A stretch of 64,000 nucleotides of DNA from Pyxicephalus adspersus. Its lineage: Eukaryota > Chordata > Amphibia > Anura > Pyxicephalidae. The translations under genes and the position numbers were made by a program. Positions within the stretch are counted from its first letter, which is position 1, and every line of letters begins with the position of its first letter. The notes under the pieces were generated by a model. That model saw nothing but the letters and a program-made list of their open reading frames with translations, ran no database searches and had not been told where the DNA came from. Below are positions 47,808 to 59,265 of this stretch, one piece after another. Where the stretch lies: NCBI RefSeq assembly GCF_032062135.1, contig NC_092863.1:16811760-16875759 (forward strand), written 5' to 3'.

Positions 47808-48074
47808 GGCAGCATGGTGGCTCAGTGGTTAGCACTCCGGCCTTTGCAGCACTAAGTCCCAGGTTTAAATCTCGGCCAGCACACTATCTGCATGGAGTTT
47901 TAAAAACATGAAGTTATATTAATTGCTTTCCCCCCTAAATTCACTGTACTAAAGACATATGACTATGGTAGAGACATTAGATTGTGAGCTCCTTTGAGGG
48001 ACAGCTAGTGACAAGACTATGGACTTTGTACAGCGCTGCGTAATATGTCAACGCTATATAAATACTATTTAAAA
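47808..48074 (+). mobile_element. tRNA-derived SINE with LINE-type 3' tail
   Basis: The head carries a pol III A-box-like TGGCTCAGTGG (47818-47828) and a B-box-like GGTTTAAATCT (47862-47872), 33 bases apart, as in tRNA-derived SINEs. The body reads CAGCACACTATCTGCATGGA and ATTGTGAGCTCCTTTGAGGG. The 3' end, GTACAGCGCTGCGTAATATG then TCAACGCTATATAAATACT, matches the tail of the LINE at 15018-15563. Confidence 0.82.
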
Positions 48075-48516
48075 GCATTAGTTTGAGTTAACTTAATTTG
48101 TCTCTAATTTATAGTCCATTTAAAACTACCTTGTCCACAGGATAACAATGCTGTTGTGTAATTTTCACTGAAGAACAGGCAGTATTGTCACTCTTTTACA
48201 GAATGCAGAAAAATAATAGATCTACTGGTAGGATCAACAGGTGGCTGAACAATGAAAATGTGAAAATATTAATTCGTGTAATACAGCAAAAAACATTTAC
48301 AGCAAGATAAGCACATATCTAAAAATGAAGCTCTAGATAAAATAAAACTTGAGTGCAATTTGGCATGAAAGATTTTTGTGTAGTCTTTGTCGCCATCTGC
48401 TGGCAGAAAGACATAACACATTACCGAAATTGGAAGACAGTAGACATCAAAATGGGAATTATGGTACTTGTTCAACTACTTTTGTTTTTTTATAACTTGT
48501 TGTTTATATAGGATAA

Positions 48517-48585
<69 letters not shown>

Positions 48586-50744
48586 TACTCAGTATTGTAA
48601 AAAAAAAAGGAAAAATGTTGTCCAGTCCAGACTGATTAGCATAGCCTGGTCTTTAAAGTTGATTTTTTATTTTATTTTATTTATTTTAATACAGACCTTT
48701 CTGAGGTTTTCAATTTAAAATATCAGGCTGCAATAATCACCCTCAGTCAGAAACTTTTCTATGTAGTACTGTTTCTCACCACAAGATGTCCTCAATCTTC
48801 TGGTAAGATGCCTAGTATCACTGTTGGACTGAAGTGGGGGTAAAATTCACAGCATTCCAGTCCCCTGCACCCTGGCCAATCATATGTAATTTGGGACCCT
48901 GTAGGTATTTGAGTTCTGGGGTAAGTTAAGCCCTGGGTTGGACTTTAATATGTCTAGTAATGGCTGTGGGAACATATGGAATTCACAGGAATACATTTTC
49001 CTTGGTATACATGTTCAGGCACCCCTAGACGGTGCTCCAACACAAACAGAACTCCTGCTTGTGTAGTTCCCATTACTTTGTGTCATTGTACTACATACTG
49101 TTTGAATGAAAATCAAATACATCATAAGAAAGTATGGAGGCTGCCAATGTTGACCCGTCCATTTAAAAATACTACTTGCCTGGCTGTCATGATACCATTC
49201 TGATTTGACCAGAATGGGTAGAGAATTCACCTGATCCACAATTTTGCCTACACTGCTTTGAGCCAACACAACAGCCATGAAACCAGAATTCTTAGATGGT
49301 CATCAGCAATGACAGCCATGTTTTTCTCACTACACGTGTTCTATGATCAAGTATCTTCATGGATGTTACCCATTGTCCTTTTAGCTACATACAATGCAAT
49401 ACCAAAGGATTTTGAGATTTAGAATACTGTGAATTATATTGGCCATATTATTTTCTCCTATATCACATGCTTCATTTGTACTTTGTTCTTTATATTTAAA
49501 TGCATACCAAGCCAAGCTGTCCAATGAATGTGACAGTGGCAAGGGCCAAGACAAACTAAAGCACTGCTAGGGTTACCAAGTCACTTTCTATTCCTTTGCT
49601 GGAGGCATGGAGGTGACCCAGTGTTAAGTCCCTATATTTACTTTGCCGTCTGGAAGGGATGTGTACATTTCAGGATTGATTGGACAAAGATACAAAACTT
49701 TTGCCTGCCCCACATTGTCCACTTTTTACCTGCTGCATGTGCCCCACCATGCCATAGGAAGGTGGTCCTCTCTATTTGCTTCCCTGATGACCTGACACCA
49801 GATCCTCACTTCTATGTAGAAGCTGATACCTCCTGGCATATGTGACCTGGGTATCCTAGATGGCTACAGTGAGGCCAATACAATAAAAGGGTTCAAAAAT
49901 AGAAAGAATTATTAAACAACCATCTTTTCATATCGTGATGGGGAAGAATTAGAATGGGGCATTATATTTTGTTTTACCAAGAGGACCGCTGCTTGGAATT
50001 CACCTGTATAAATACAAAAAAAAAAAAAAAATCTTATAATAAATGAAGTTCCTCTAGTAAAACCTTAGCGTAAGATCCCCTGCCAAGTTCCCCAACATTA
50101 TACAAGGAATACACAAATATTTGCTCCATTGCAAAATTGCTCAATTGAAATACATTTTACTTTTGACAATAAGTATTTCATGTTGTAACTTTCTATTTGT
50201 AGAATAGAAAATCATGTTTTAACACTAGATGTATCACCAGGCTATGTAGTAGAGTAGGAGTGCCCACACTTGATAGCTACTTTTAAAATGAGCAAGTCAA
50301 AATGATCTACCAACATTAAAAATGCTAAACATATATTTATATATACCTAGTATACTTTATATTTAAAATATATATTGTTTACCCTGCATAACAGCATAAA
50401 CATGTATGGCACAATACAATTCTGTACATTTGTGGCCGTTACCTTATGGAATCGGCCAAAGTTGCACAGTTCGAGCAGTAGTTACTGGTAGCCAGCCTCA
50501 AACAGACTTCCAAATCATCATCAGTCATGGTGGAACGGTATTTGGATCTAATAACTCCTGTGCACGGTAGAGTTTAATTTTAAAGGCAGGGCTCCACGAT
50601 CTACTCACGTTGCCTTTGCGATCTACCGGGGGTGTTGGGCACCCCTGTTGTAGAGTATCCAAGCCCTAAAGGGTAGTCCAATTGTAGGATTACCATAAAC
50701 AGGGTACAAAAACACCAACCTGCTTCCAATGAAAACTCCCTTGC
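48075..50744. other. Intergenic stretch
   Basis: Contains the long (TA)n tract at 48523-48581. At 49126-49330 a phrase GGAGGCTGCCAATGTTGACC with TTGCCTGGCTGTCATG looks like a dispersed amphibian repeat, but no second copy is in the window. No gene recognised. Confidence 0.45.
48523..48581. repeat. (TA)n microsatellite
   Basis: About 29 uninterrupted TA units, the longest simple repeat in the window. It creates a spurious Tyr-Ile open frame. Confidence 0.96.
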
Positions 50745-50820
50745 TGAATGTACAGCACTGCGTAATATGTTAGCGCTATATAAATCCTGTTTATTAATAA
50801 TAATAATAATAATAATAATG
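50745..50820 (+). mobile_element. LINE/SINE 3' tail fragment
   Basis: GTACAGCACTGCGTAATATG, TTAGCGCTATATAAATCCTG and an (AAT)n tail. Only the terminal part of the shared tail is present. Confidence 0.82.
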
Positions 50821-51344
50821 GATAACATATATAAGGCTTGGCTCCTTCACTTGCAAATTAAATTCTGAATTCCTTCATGTTTCCAGCAAGAGAGTGACAC
50901 ATGGCATTAGAGGAGTACTTTCTCTGCAGTTATCAGTCCTGGTGACAACACGCATTTGAGACCTTATCACAAGTGAGTTGGCGGTCAGTGCATATTATAA
51001 AACTTTTAGCTCATGCAGTAACATACTTTCACTTTTCCAGCAGCCAATATATACACAAGCTAATGTGCCACTTTGACCATGTTCAATGGTGGTGGGCCAT
51101 CTTGGCATGTAAAGATAGTACTCAAGTTACGAAGTATTGGGTTACATAACTTTAGGTGCTGTTACGAATATTTTTATTATTATTACTATATATTATTTCC
51201 ATGTATTTGGTGAGCCTATGTTTTTAAATATAGACAAGTACAGAGCAGAAGAAAACCACGCATGGTCTCCAAGTTTTGATATTGGGACCATGAAGATACT
51301 TCCACCATGTTTATAGACAAAATCCTACTGCATATTTTGTACTG

Positions 51345-51721
51345 CAGGGGTCCCCAACCTCAAGTCTGCGGCCCATGTGACAGTTGGGTCGCGAAAGAAT
51401 GGAGACCAGCGGCAATCTGTGCTTTTGGCCAGTGCACCTCCCAGCGGGTCAGGAGAGGGACCCCTCTTTGGGGGGTGCACCAGACAGATTCGTGGACCAT
51501 GTCTCCCATATGCATCGCAGGCTCAGGGTGGTGAGAAGTTTGTGTCTCTGGGCACAACCCACCCACTCTCCTATCACAGGCTCAGACCTGCGATCTGGCA
51601 TCATGACATCACTATGGGGGAAGTTTCTTCCCCTTTGAGTGACACAAAGCACCCCACACATGCATGGTTTGGAGTCTGTACATTAAGTGGTCGGTGAGCT
51701 CCAAAAGGTTGGGGACCACCG
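51345..51721 (+). mobile_element. hAT-like MITE, family A, copy 3 (intact ends)
   Basis: 377 bases with ends CAGGGGTCCCCAACC and GGTTGGGGACCACCG. A perfect 8-base target duplication TTGTACTG lies at 51337-51344 and 51722-51729. The interior aligns with copies at 685-1042 and 3105-3420. The site matching TGACGTCA reads TGACATCA (51604-51611). Open frames inside are incidental. Confidence 0.92.
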
Positions 51722-51729
51722 TTGTACTG

Positions 51730-54700
51730 TATATCCTAGGGCACAACATGCACACCCATTGACATCAATTAACTTTAGACTTATTGTTATAAACTTTTAT
51801 GAAGATGTTTGAACACCTTTTTTATGATACACAAGAAATCAGTCCTGTTCTTAGGAAATTACAGTTCTAACAATGAACCTCTTTCTTATGGGAATGGTTA
51901 AAGCCTGGTTACCCAGACTGGGTGATGGACACAACCTTGTGTATTTCAGTATTTACACTAGTTACATGACAACGCTAGTAAATCATTGACCAAAGCCAGA
52001 GGTTTAAGACCAAAGGTAACCTATGTAATGCTATATGGAAGATAAGATCAACACATGAGCAGTTTAAAGGATATTGGAAGACCATTAGACACAGTTTATC
52101 AGACACATTGCTTGAAACCACCCAGTATCATTCACAAAGCATAGAGGTTCATAATACAACATTTCTGAAGGCATTTTTTTTATATATAACAATGTTCATT
52201 TTTGTGATACACACCGGTATAATGTTTTCAAGATGTTCTTTCCAAACGTTGTATTTCAGATTTAAGTTGGTACAGATGGATTAAATGATATATTTTTTGG
52301 TGTCTCAATCTCCTACAAATGAACCATACCATAGGTGCCATAAAGCAGGGGTCCTCCAATATTTAAATTTGGCAATCCAAATAAGAAAAAAAATAAACAA
52401 AACCATCAAGTTGACAAATAATACCTAAATAATAGTAAAATAGATGCAAAACAGATGCAAAAAGCTAGAATATAATATAATAAAACCACAAAATATATTT
52501 CAGATCATCATTTTAATGAAACCACTTATGCAAAAAGCACCCCTGGATAATAAAAGGATAACAATGCTATGGTAAAGTTTGGAGTGACCATCCTGTGATG
52601 ACAGTTGGAGGGGCTTATAGCCAACTAGAGCCTTAGTCTAGCACCACCATGGTCTTTGCACCAACAAAATATGCAACAATCTCTGGGCTCCAACAAAAGT
52701 CAAACTGGCACATTCAAACCACAGCACAAACATTTAAACATCACATGTGCTGTTTTGCATACACGACACAAACCAACATGGTGGACCTACCTTAAAGAAA
52801 AGCCACAGTAAAATAGTCAGGAACTCCTCCAACCAGAATGGGTCTGCAGTCCAAATGTGAGTCACAACCTATTGATTGCCATTAGGAATCCATCAAGGTG
52901 GGGTGATTGATCTGGGGTGGATCAGAAAGCTGCTTGCAACAAAAAGTCTGCAGGTTTCAAACAAACCAATTCACTAAAATGTTGATTGATTATTTACATA
53001 AGGCAGAGGTGTTGTGCAGCACTTTTCAATATGGCATGTTTGCCTTATTATAAGCTGTAATACTAGTAGTGTTAAACTTAAGGGGTAAGAACTTTTAGGA
53101 TGCAGTCAGGAGGTGCCTCCAAGCAAGAGATGGACTATAATTCATTGCCCATTCCAGTTATTTCCATGGGTCAGATTAGTGCTGTTCAGATTCAGCCTTC
53201 TGCCATCCTATATTATCAGGAGGCTTCACAGGTGGAATAATTGGTGTTGTTCCCCTTACTAAATATTGCAGCTGTGCCTGTCCTAGGTAGGTAGGAAAAC
53301 ACAGACTTTTTGTTAATCTCACAGCCATGCATGTTACAAATTGTATAACTATTTTTATTTTTACTTAAACTTTGTACAACCTCTGTGCAGTTTTCAGTGT
53401 TTGACAACCACTTTGCAATGGAGTTGAGTGTGGGTGCAGGAGGGATCTTTCCCAAGAAAAGGAAAGGCAACCACATGGCCAGAAGTGACTTGTTGCAAAC
53501 TGATACTAGAAATGATCCTCAGCCACTCCCATTGAGTTGAATGGGAACAGTTGGGAATGTGGTTGCAAATTAACTGCAAATTATAAATGGCCCTACTACA
53601 AGACGGGGCATTAGACAGTACTGCTGCAGTTATCTACTTTTAATCACACCTCAAAACATTGGAATAATAGGTACTTTTTTTCCATTTTTTTTTTTGGTAA
53701 AATTCAAATGTTCACTTCGATGGAGCTGTACAAAATTTTCTATACAGGTAATATACATATACAGGTAATGCCTAATCCCTGGGACACTTGTATCAAAGTA
53801 TGTAATGTATTGTGAGTCAGTGGTATGTACTACTCATGGACAGTCAAGGTTGTAGATACAACATAACAAAGTTCAAAGTATTTAGGGTGTGACTGTCTGC
53901 ATAGCTACGTATCTGAAATAATCTAGATACTTCTAGTAACCTTCAATACCATTGTTCAGATTTTTGCAGTCTTCTGTTTAAAGCTAAACTATGGAATAAG
54001 CAAATATTGTCTAAATGTAGGAGGCTTTTTTATTTGATTTTTGCTGTCCTTTGAGTATTTCTTCCAGATCTGTGCAGTTATCTAATCCAAAACTTAATTT
54101 ATTCCCTTAACAAAGACCAGCCACCCCTGTGTTTTTTCTATGAGCAGGGTGTGTGGTCTTTTACCCTCCCCTTATGTTTTTTGCGTGTAGTGAATAACCC
54201 TCCAACAGCTCAGTCCAGCACATATAGCAACTCACCATAACTTTTACAAAGAAATAACTGGTTTGCAAAGGCATACATGCAAAGTGAATTTATATCTTTT
54301 TGGGCTATACGGAATATTAACTAAAAATAACATTTTGGTGCCCAGTGTTCAGCTTTCCCATTCACTCACATGAAGAAATAAAAGTCATTACAGAATTGTA
54401 CTTATTCCAAATATGAAAAAGATGGGAAAAGATGTCATTAAGTAAACAGATCTTTGCACACAATACATAAAGGGGCTGATAGGACTGGAAATCCCATTCT
54501 GTTAATAAGTAGGAGTTGTAGACTTTGAACTTTGAATGTAAATTGATAAAACGCTGAACAGCTTAGCCGTGGCATGACCCCTGCAAAGCATGGAATCATT
54601 TTACAGGGATTTTCTATTTAGTGAACCAAAACTTTTTTTTTTCTATTACCAACAGAGAGGCTTAATTTAATTATGTATTTTTTTCCCCCACCCGGTCTCA

Positions 54701-54854
54701 ATTAAAACAATTGAAGAAACTATATTTGTTCCTGACACAACAGGTAGTAAAGAGAAATCACTTTATCTCTGTTTAGAACCCTACATTCAGATCAGATGTA
54801 AAAACTCTGTCTCTTTGTACCACCCTATAGTAAATAGTTATCTTGTCCTGTAGA
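51730..54854. other. Gene-free AT-rich stretch
   Basis: No exon, transposon end or array was recognised. Confidence 0.45.
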
Positions 54855-55018
54855 TCTTCCCACAGACACGTATTGGTAAGTTACTTGGCTTTTTCCAGAG
54901 ACGGACCTTGTGTATATGCTAGTAACATTAAATTGTGAGCTTTTGCTGGGATAGGCACTGCTGTATAAGCAATGTGTAATGTGTTGTTGCTGTACTAATA
55001 TGTCAATAAATATTTTGA
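54855..55018 (+). mobile_element. Degraded SINE copy (candidate)
   Basis: CCCACAGACACGTATTGGTA, GTTACTTGGCTTTTTCCAGA, AATTGTGAGCTTTTGCTGGG and GCAATGTGTAATGTGTTGTT follow the order of the SINE body and tail at 47808-48074, with many changes. Confidence 0.5.
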
Positions 55019-58000
55019 AGCATGTACTAAATTCAGTTACTATACAGCTTTATTCTTTATATTTGTGTACTGAAATCCACATTTCTTTAGAACCATATGA
55101 ATTGCCTTCCACATAGGACGTTTCCATAGTGTCCCTTTGGTTGAAGAATACCCTTAAATTAGTCAAGTACTACCTTACGGCCCAGTAAATATGATTGCAC
55201 CAGTTATTTAATTGCGTATTCCTATACCATGGTTCAGCCAGGATGGAGTGGTCACATCAAGAATAGAAAAGTCAACGAAATTTGAAGGGCCAACATCTAA
55301 CACTCCTCTTTCTACCAACCCTCTGTATTAAAAAGAATCTTGAGCCTCACCCATCACCATATTTTCTTCCTTTCCTTTCCGTGGATTTTTAGCTAGCAGT
55401 TAACTCATCCCTTTATTCCTGCTGCCCCGGCCAATTAGTGGCAAGAAGATTAAGGATTACACAGAGCTTGAATAAACACCCAGCATTTTAGAGACTTGGA
55501 AGTTAGACTCAAACACCAGAGACTGTTGGCCATTTCTAGAAGGCTCTCCGATATAGTTAAGGCCACCACGCCAAAAGAACTCTAGTGCCTAACGATAGGC
55601 TTTGTGGTGGCTTTCACTCATGGATGAACAACAGGTTTCTTCATTTTGATTTTAGAATAGCTAACATGCATTATATGGCTGCGTGTTTCTCATACAGGAA
55701 TTAAGACATACAGTAATTTCAATCCAGTGTTTACTGAGACAAAAAGCCCTGGAAGACAGAAAGTAGGTCTAGGATGGAGAGTACCATCCTGCCAGGGTAT
55801 GACATTTTTATTATCAGTAGACAGGGCTCTGGGGTAGTTCTGTGTATAAATGAAACCTGGATTTCTGTCTCTTGGTTTCTGCACCTTGACCAAGGAAAGT
55901 GAAGATGGGCTTTAGGTTCACTATTCATTGCCATTTTTCCACTTGGTCATGCCCCAAAAAGTTTCCAGTTGTGGAAGAACATGGTTTTGGCGCATAGATG
56001 GACTACTATGTGGTGTAGACTGACTGTCCACTGGTGGGGAAAAGCTCCTGCGATTAATAAAAGTGGGCATGGAATCCGTAAAACAACCATTGTAAAATGA
56101 TGATTTTCATGGTAAAGGTCAACATTATTTAATGATTTACAATGATCATTCTTTACCAACAATCAGGATTTCTTTTTCAAATAACTCTGTTAGATGTTTC
56201 TAAAGAATATTGAATATTTTGTTGAAAACTTAAAACAGCGATGAAAAATGCAGTTATGCTCTGTCTACTAACAGGAATCCTTTATAAATTATGACAACGC
56301 CATAGGCAAAGGTGTGTACGAGACACAGAAATGCAGAAATACAACTATTGAGGGATAATGATTTAACAGGGACATCTAGTTTATCTTTGCATGCAGCACT
56401 GGGTTGGATTGGTGTCCTTCTACACATTTTCATACGGGTGTACACACATACTTGGAATGTTAGTAATACCTGATGACTACCCCCTGTGTCATGTCTACAG
56501 CAAACATTTCAAACAGAAAAGCCCAATTCCACCTATTAAAATTCCAATATATTAAAATTTGTTGGCCTTTTTAAAAATAAAAAAGTGGCTCTGGCTGAAA
56601 TAATATCTTCTCCAGCTCAGCCCTATATAGACAAAAACCAATACTGGTCCTGTTTGGAGTTCAGTGATGTCCATCGTCATCCAATATATTGCCTGTGATC
56701 CCTGTCCACCTATTTTAAATATTGTACTAAATGTGGGAATTATTACAATAGCCATAAGAAGCAGGGAGGTATAGCCACTAAAATGCACTATTAATCTGCA
56801 CTTTGCTCAAGGTCTTTGGGGGCATTGGCAGCTTCCATGTTAGGTTGGGTTATCAGGCATACAGTGCATAATTTAAATTAAGTCTGACCTTTCTCAAACT
56901 ATCCAAAGCTAAAGAAAAGTTGGCTTTACTTACACTTCATACAGATCATCTATATATGAAGTGCACAAAGGTGAAGGTGTAAAAATGGCAAAGCACAACT
57001 ATTAAAAGACATAAATAATGAACTAGGAATGTAAAAAGATAATATGGCTACCTTACAAGCTCAAAAGACTACATTCCCTTTTTATATACTATGATGCCGA
57101 TCGTGTGTTGAAGGGGTTAGATAGAGCAGTCTGTGGCTGGAGGCTGAGATTACTGTCTTACAAATCACTGACTTCCTAATAGTTTTGCCTTTGTTACTGT
57201 GACTTACCATAATGTGTTTAAAGAGTGTATAACAAGATTAAACTGCTGTCTGGGGCAAATATCTATTATATGTGTTAATCCAAGAGGTAGGGGCCACTTA
57301 AAGTTTTCTTTGAGCTGTTTGAAGAGTCAGTCATAGTGTTTACTTTGTGTCACGCTACCTTGTGATAGAAAAGGCTGCAGGAGAACCCTGAAGGAAAATA
57401 AACCTTCCTGTTACTTTAAACAGTACAGCTTGTGTAGAATGGGCGTTGATATCAAATAACCTGTCTAAAAATAATACAAAAAATTTAGTCCTAAGATAAG
57501 ACCCTACTTGGAGCCAAGAGTGGCTAAAAATGGAGAGTTGTTCAAGGGTCGGTAGATCCAGAATTGACATTTTCAGTTTTAGAAATACTAGAGAGGTAAA
57601 AGACCTGACTGCTTCCTTGAATTATTTTGGATATGGCAAGAGGTGGTAGAACGCCCAAAACTCCCAAGGTAATAAAAGAAGAGTTAGAAGTTATGGCTGT
57701 GGGTGCATCCAAGTCATTATAGAAGAAAAATGTTAAATAAGCTCACCAATTTCCACTCATGCATAGAATATTTTAGATGGAATGAACCTTCAAGATGATT
57801 GGGACATCACATATGGATGTCCACAATAAGTGGAAGACCAAGAAAATGTATCAAGAACGGAACATTTTGGGAAGACTTGGAACATATTGGCAGGATTGTA
57901 TATTATGGCAAGGCTAGAATTGCCTTAAGTTCAGGGAGAAAGACAGAAGATGTGGTTCTTCACTGCTCTCTAGGACCTGGGGTGGGTGGATCTCTTTCCC

Positions 58001-58137
58001 ATGGCACGGTCATTGCATAGTTTTTATCTAACTGTGCAAATTGGCTACCTTTTTTCTCCTTGGTAGTGACTTAGTTAAGTTAAATTTTCCCACAAGTTGG
58101 GGAATGGATAGGCCATTAATTCATTTAAGCTACTTTA

Positions 58138-58180
58138 CAACGCGTTTCGCCATCCAGCTTGATTACGGGAGGTGTAGGCA
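58138..58180 (-). repeat. Dispersed core motif, divergent copy 5
   Basis: The minus strand reads CACCTCCCGTAATCAAGCTG, then GATGGCGAAACGCGTTG. The GAAACGCGTTG half is conserved, the CCTGAGGAAG half only loosely. Confidence 0.5.
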
Positions 58181-59229
58181 CAGGTAATAATAAAGGTGCC
58201 ATCATTTTCACCATTCTTAAGTCATTCTTAAATAGAACAGTTGACATGGCAAATATTGCTTTACACTGCCTTCTTCTCTCGTTCCATCAAATAACAAACT
58301 TGGACATGGGAGGATAACAGAAGCACTGTACTTCATTATTATGTAATGTGCAGCAAGCTGAGTAGACTACAGCTCCTATGACCATTTGTACTTCATACAG
58401 CCTGTCACTGGTTGTTATCAGCAAGGTTGCCTATAAATAGTACTATTGTGTATAATGAAGTTGGGACTAGGTGTGGACAGGCACTAATAGACAAAACTTT
58501 AGCTGTTAGTCACACCCCTACTGAATGAGCATATAATGCTGTAGTTCTTCAGGACATCAAGGTGACAATGTTGCACAGGGTAGCTGATAGGAAAGAATTG
58601 TACTGCAAGGAGTTGAGAACTTTTTAATGGTCTCACAGGTTTAATAGGTGTGTATGTGTAAGTGGGTGGAGGGGCTAGGGAATATATGGGGCTAGACAAT
58701 CAAAGCCAATAAATCTATATAATGCTACTATCTTAGACTAACTTTTAGTGCCATATTGACAATTAATTGTACAACTAGGGCTTAAGCATTGATTACAGAG
58801 TTGTTTATTCTTGACATGAAGGGTGCCATGAAAATAGTTCATGGATACAAAAAATGGGAGCGTGCCCCAAATATTTATCATATTCTTCAAACACTGCATT
58901 ACACAAAAATGTCCTTTTGATTGTTAAGTACCATATTAAATGTATAACTCTTTCTTTCTTTGTCTCCTGTAACGAAAATAGAATTATGTTATGAACAGGC
59001 AAGAAACTTATAGGTACATATCTACTAAAATACAATAAAATAGCAGATATATAATATCCTACATTAGTATAGTAAGGTGTGAGTGGTGGTTATGTTTTAG
59101 ATCAATTAGTTTGCACAAAGAAGGTATTGTATTTAATAATAATTTTCATAAATAACAATACAAGACATCTTGGTTCCAGTAAACCACCAACCACTTAACT
59201 GCATGTGTAAAAATTTGCTGACACAACGT

Positions 59230-59265
59230 TACCCTGAGGAAGCCTAATAGGGCAAAACGTGTCGG
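59230..59265 (+). repeat. Dispersed core motif, copy 6
   Basis: TACCCTGAGGAAGCCTAATA, then GGGCAAAACGTGTCGG. Confidence 0.7.

Noticed and set aside
47818..47872. Possible functional tRNA gene (A and B boxes)
   Set aside because: The sequence does not fold to a full tRNA with a clear acceptor stem and continues into a SINE body and LINE-type tail.
51377..51697. 106-codon open frame
   Set aside because: It falls within the family A MITE, whose other copies do not keep the frame.
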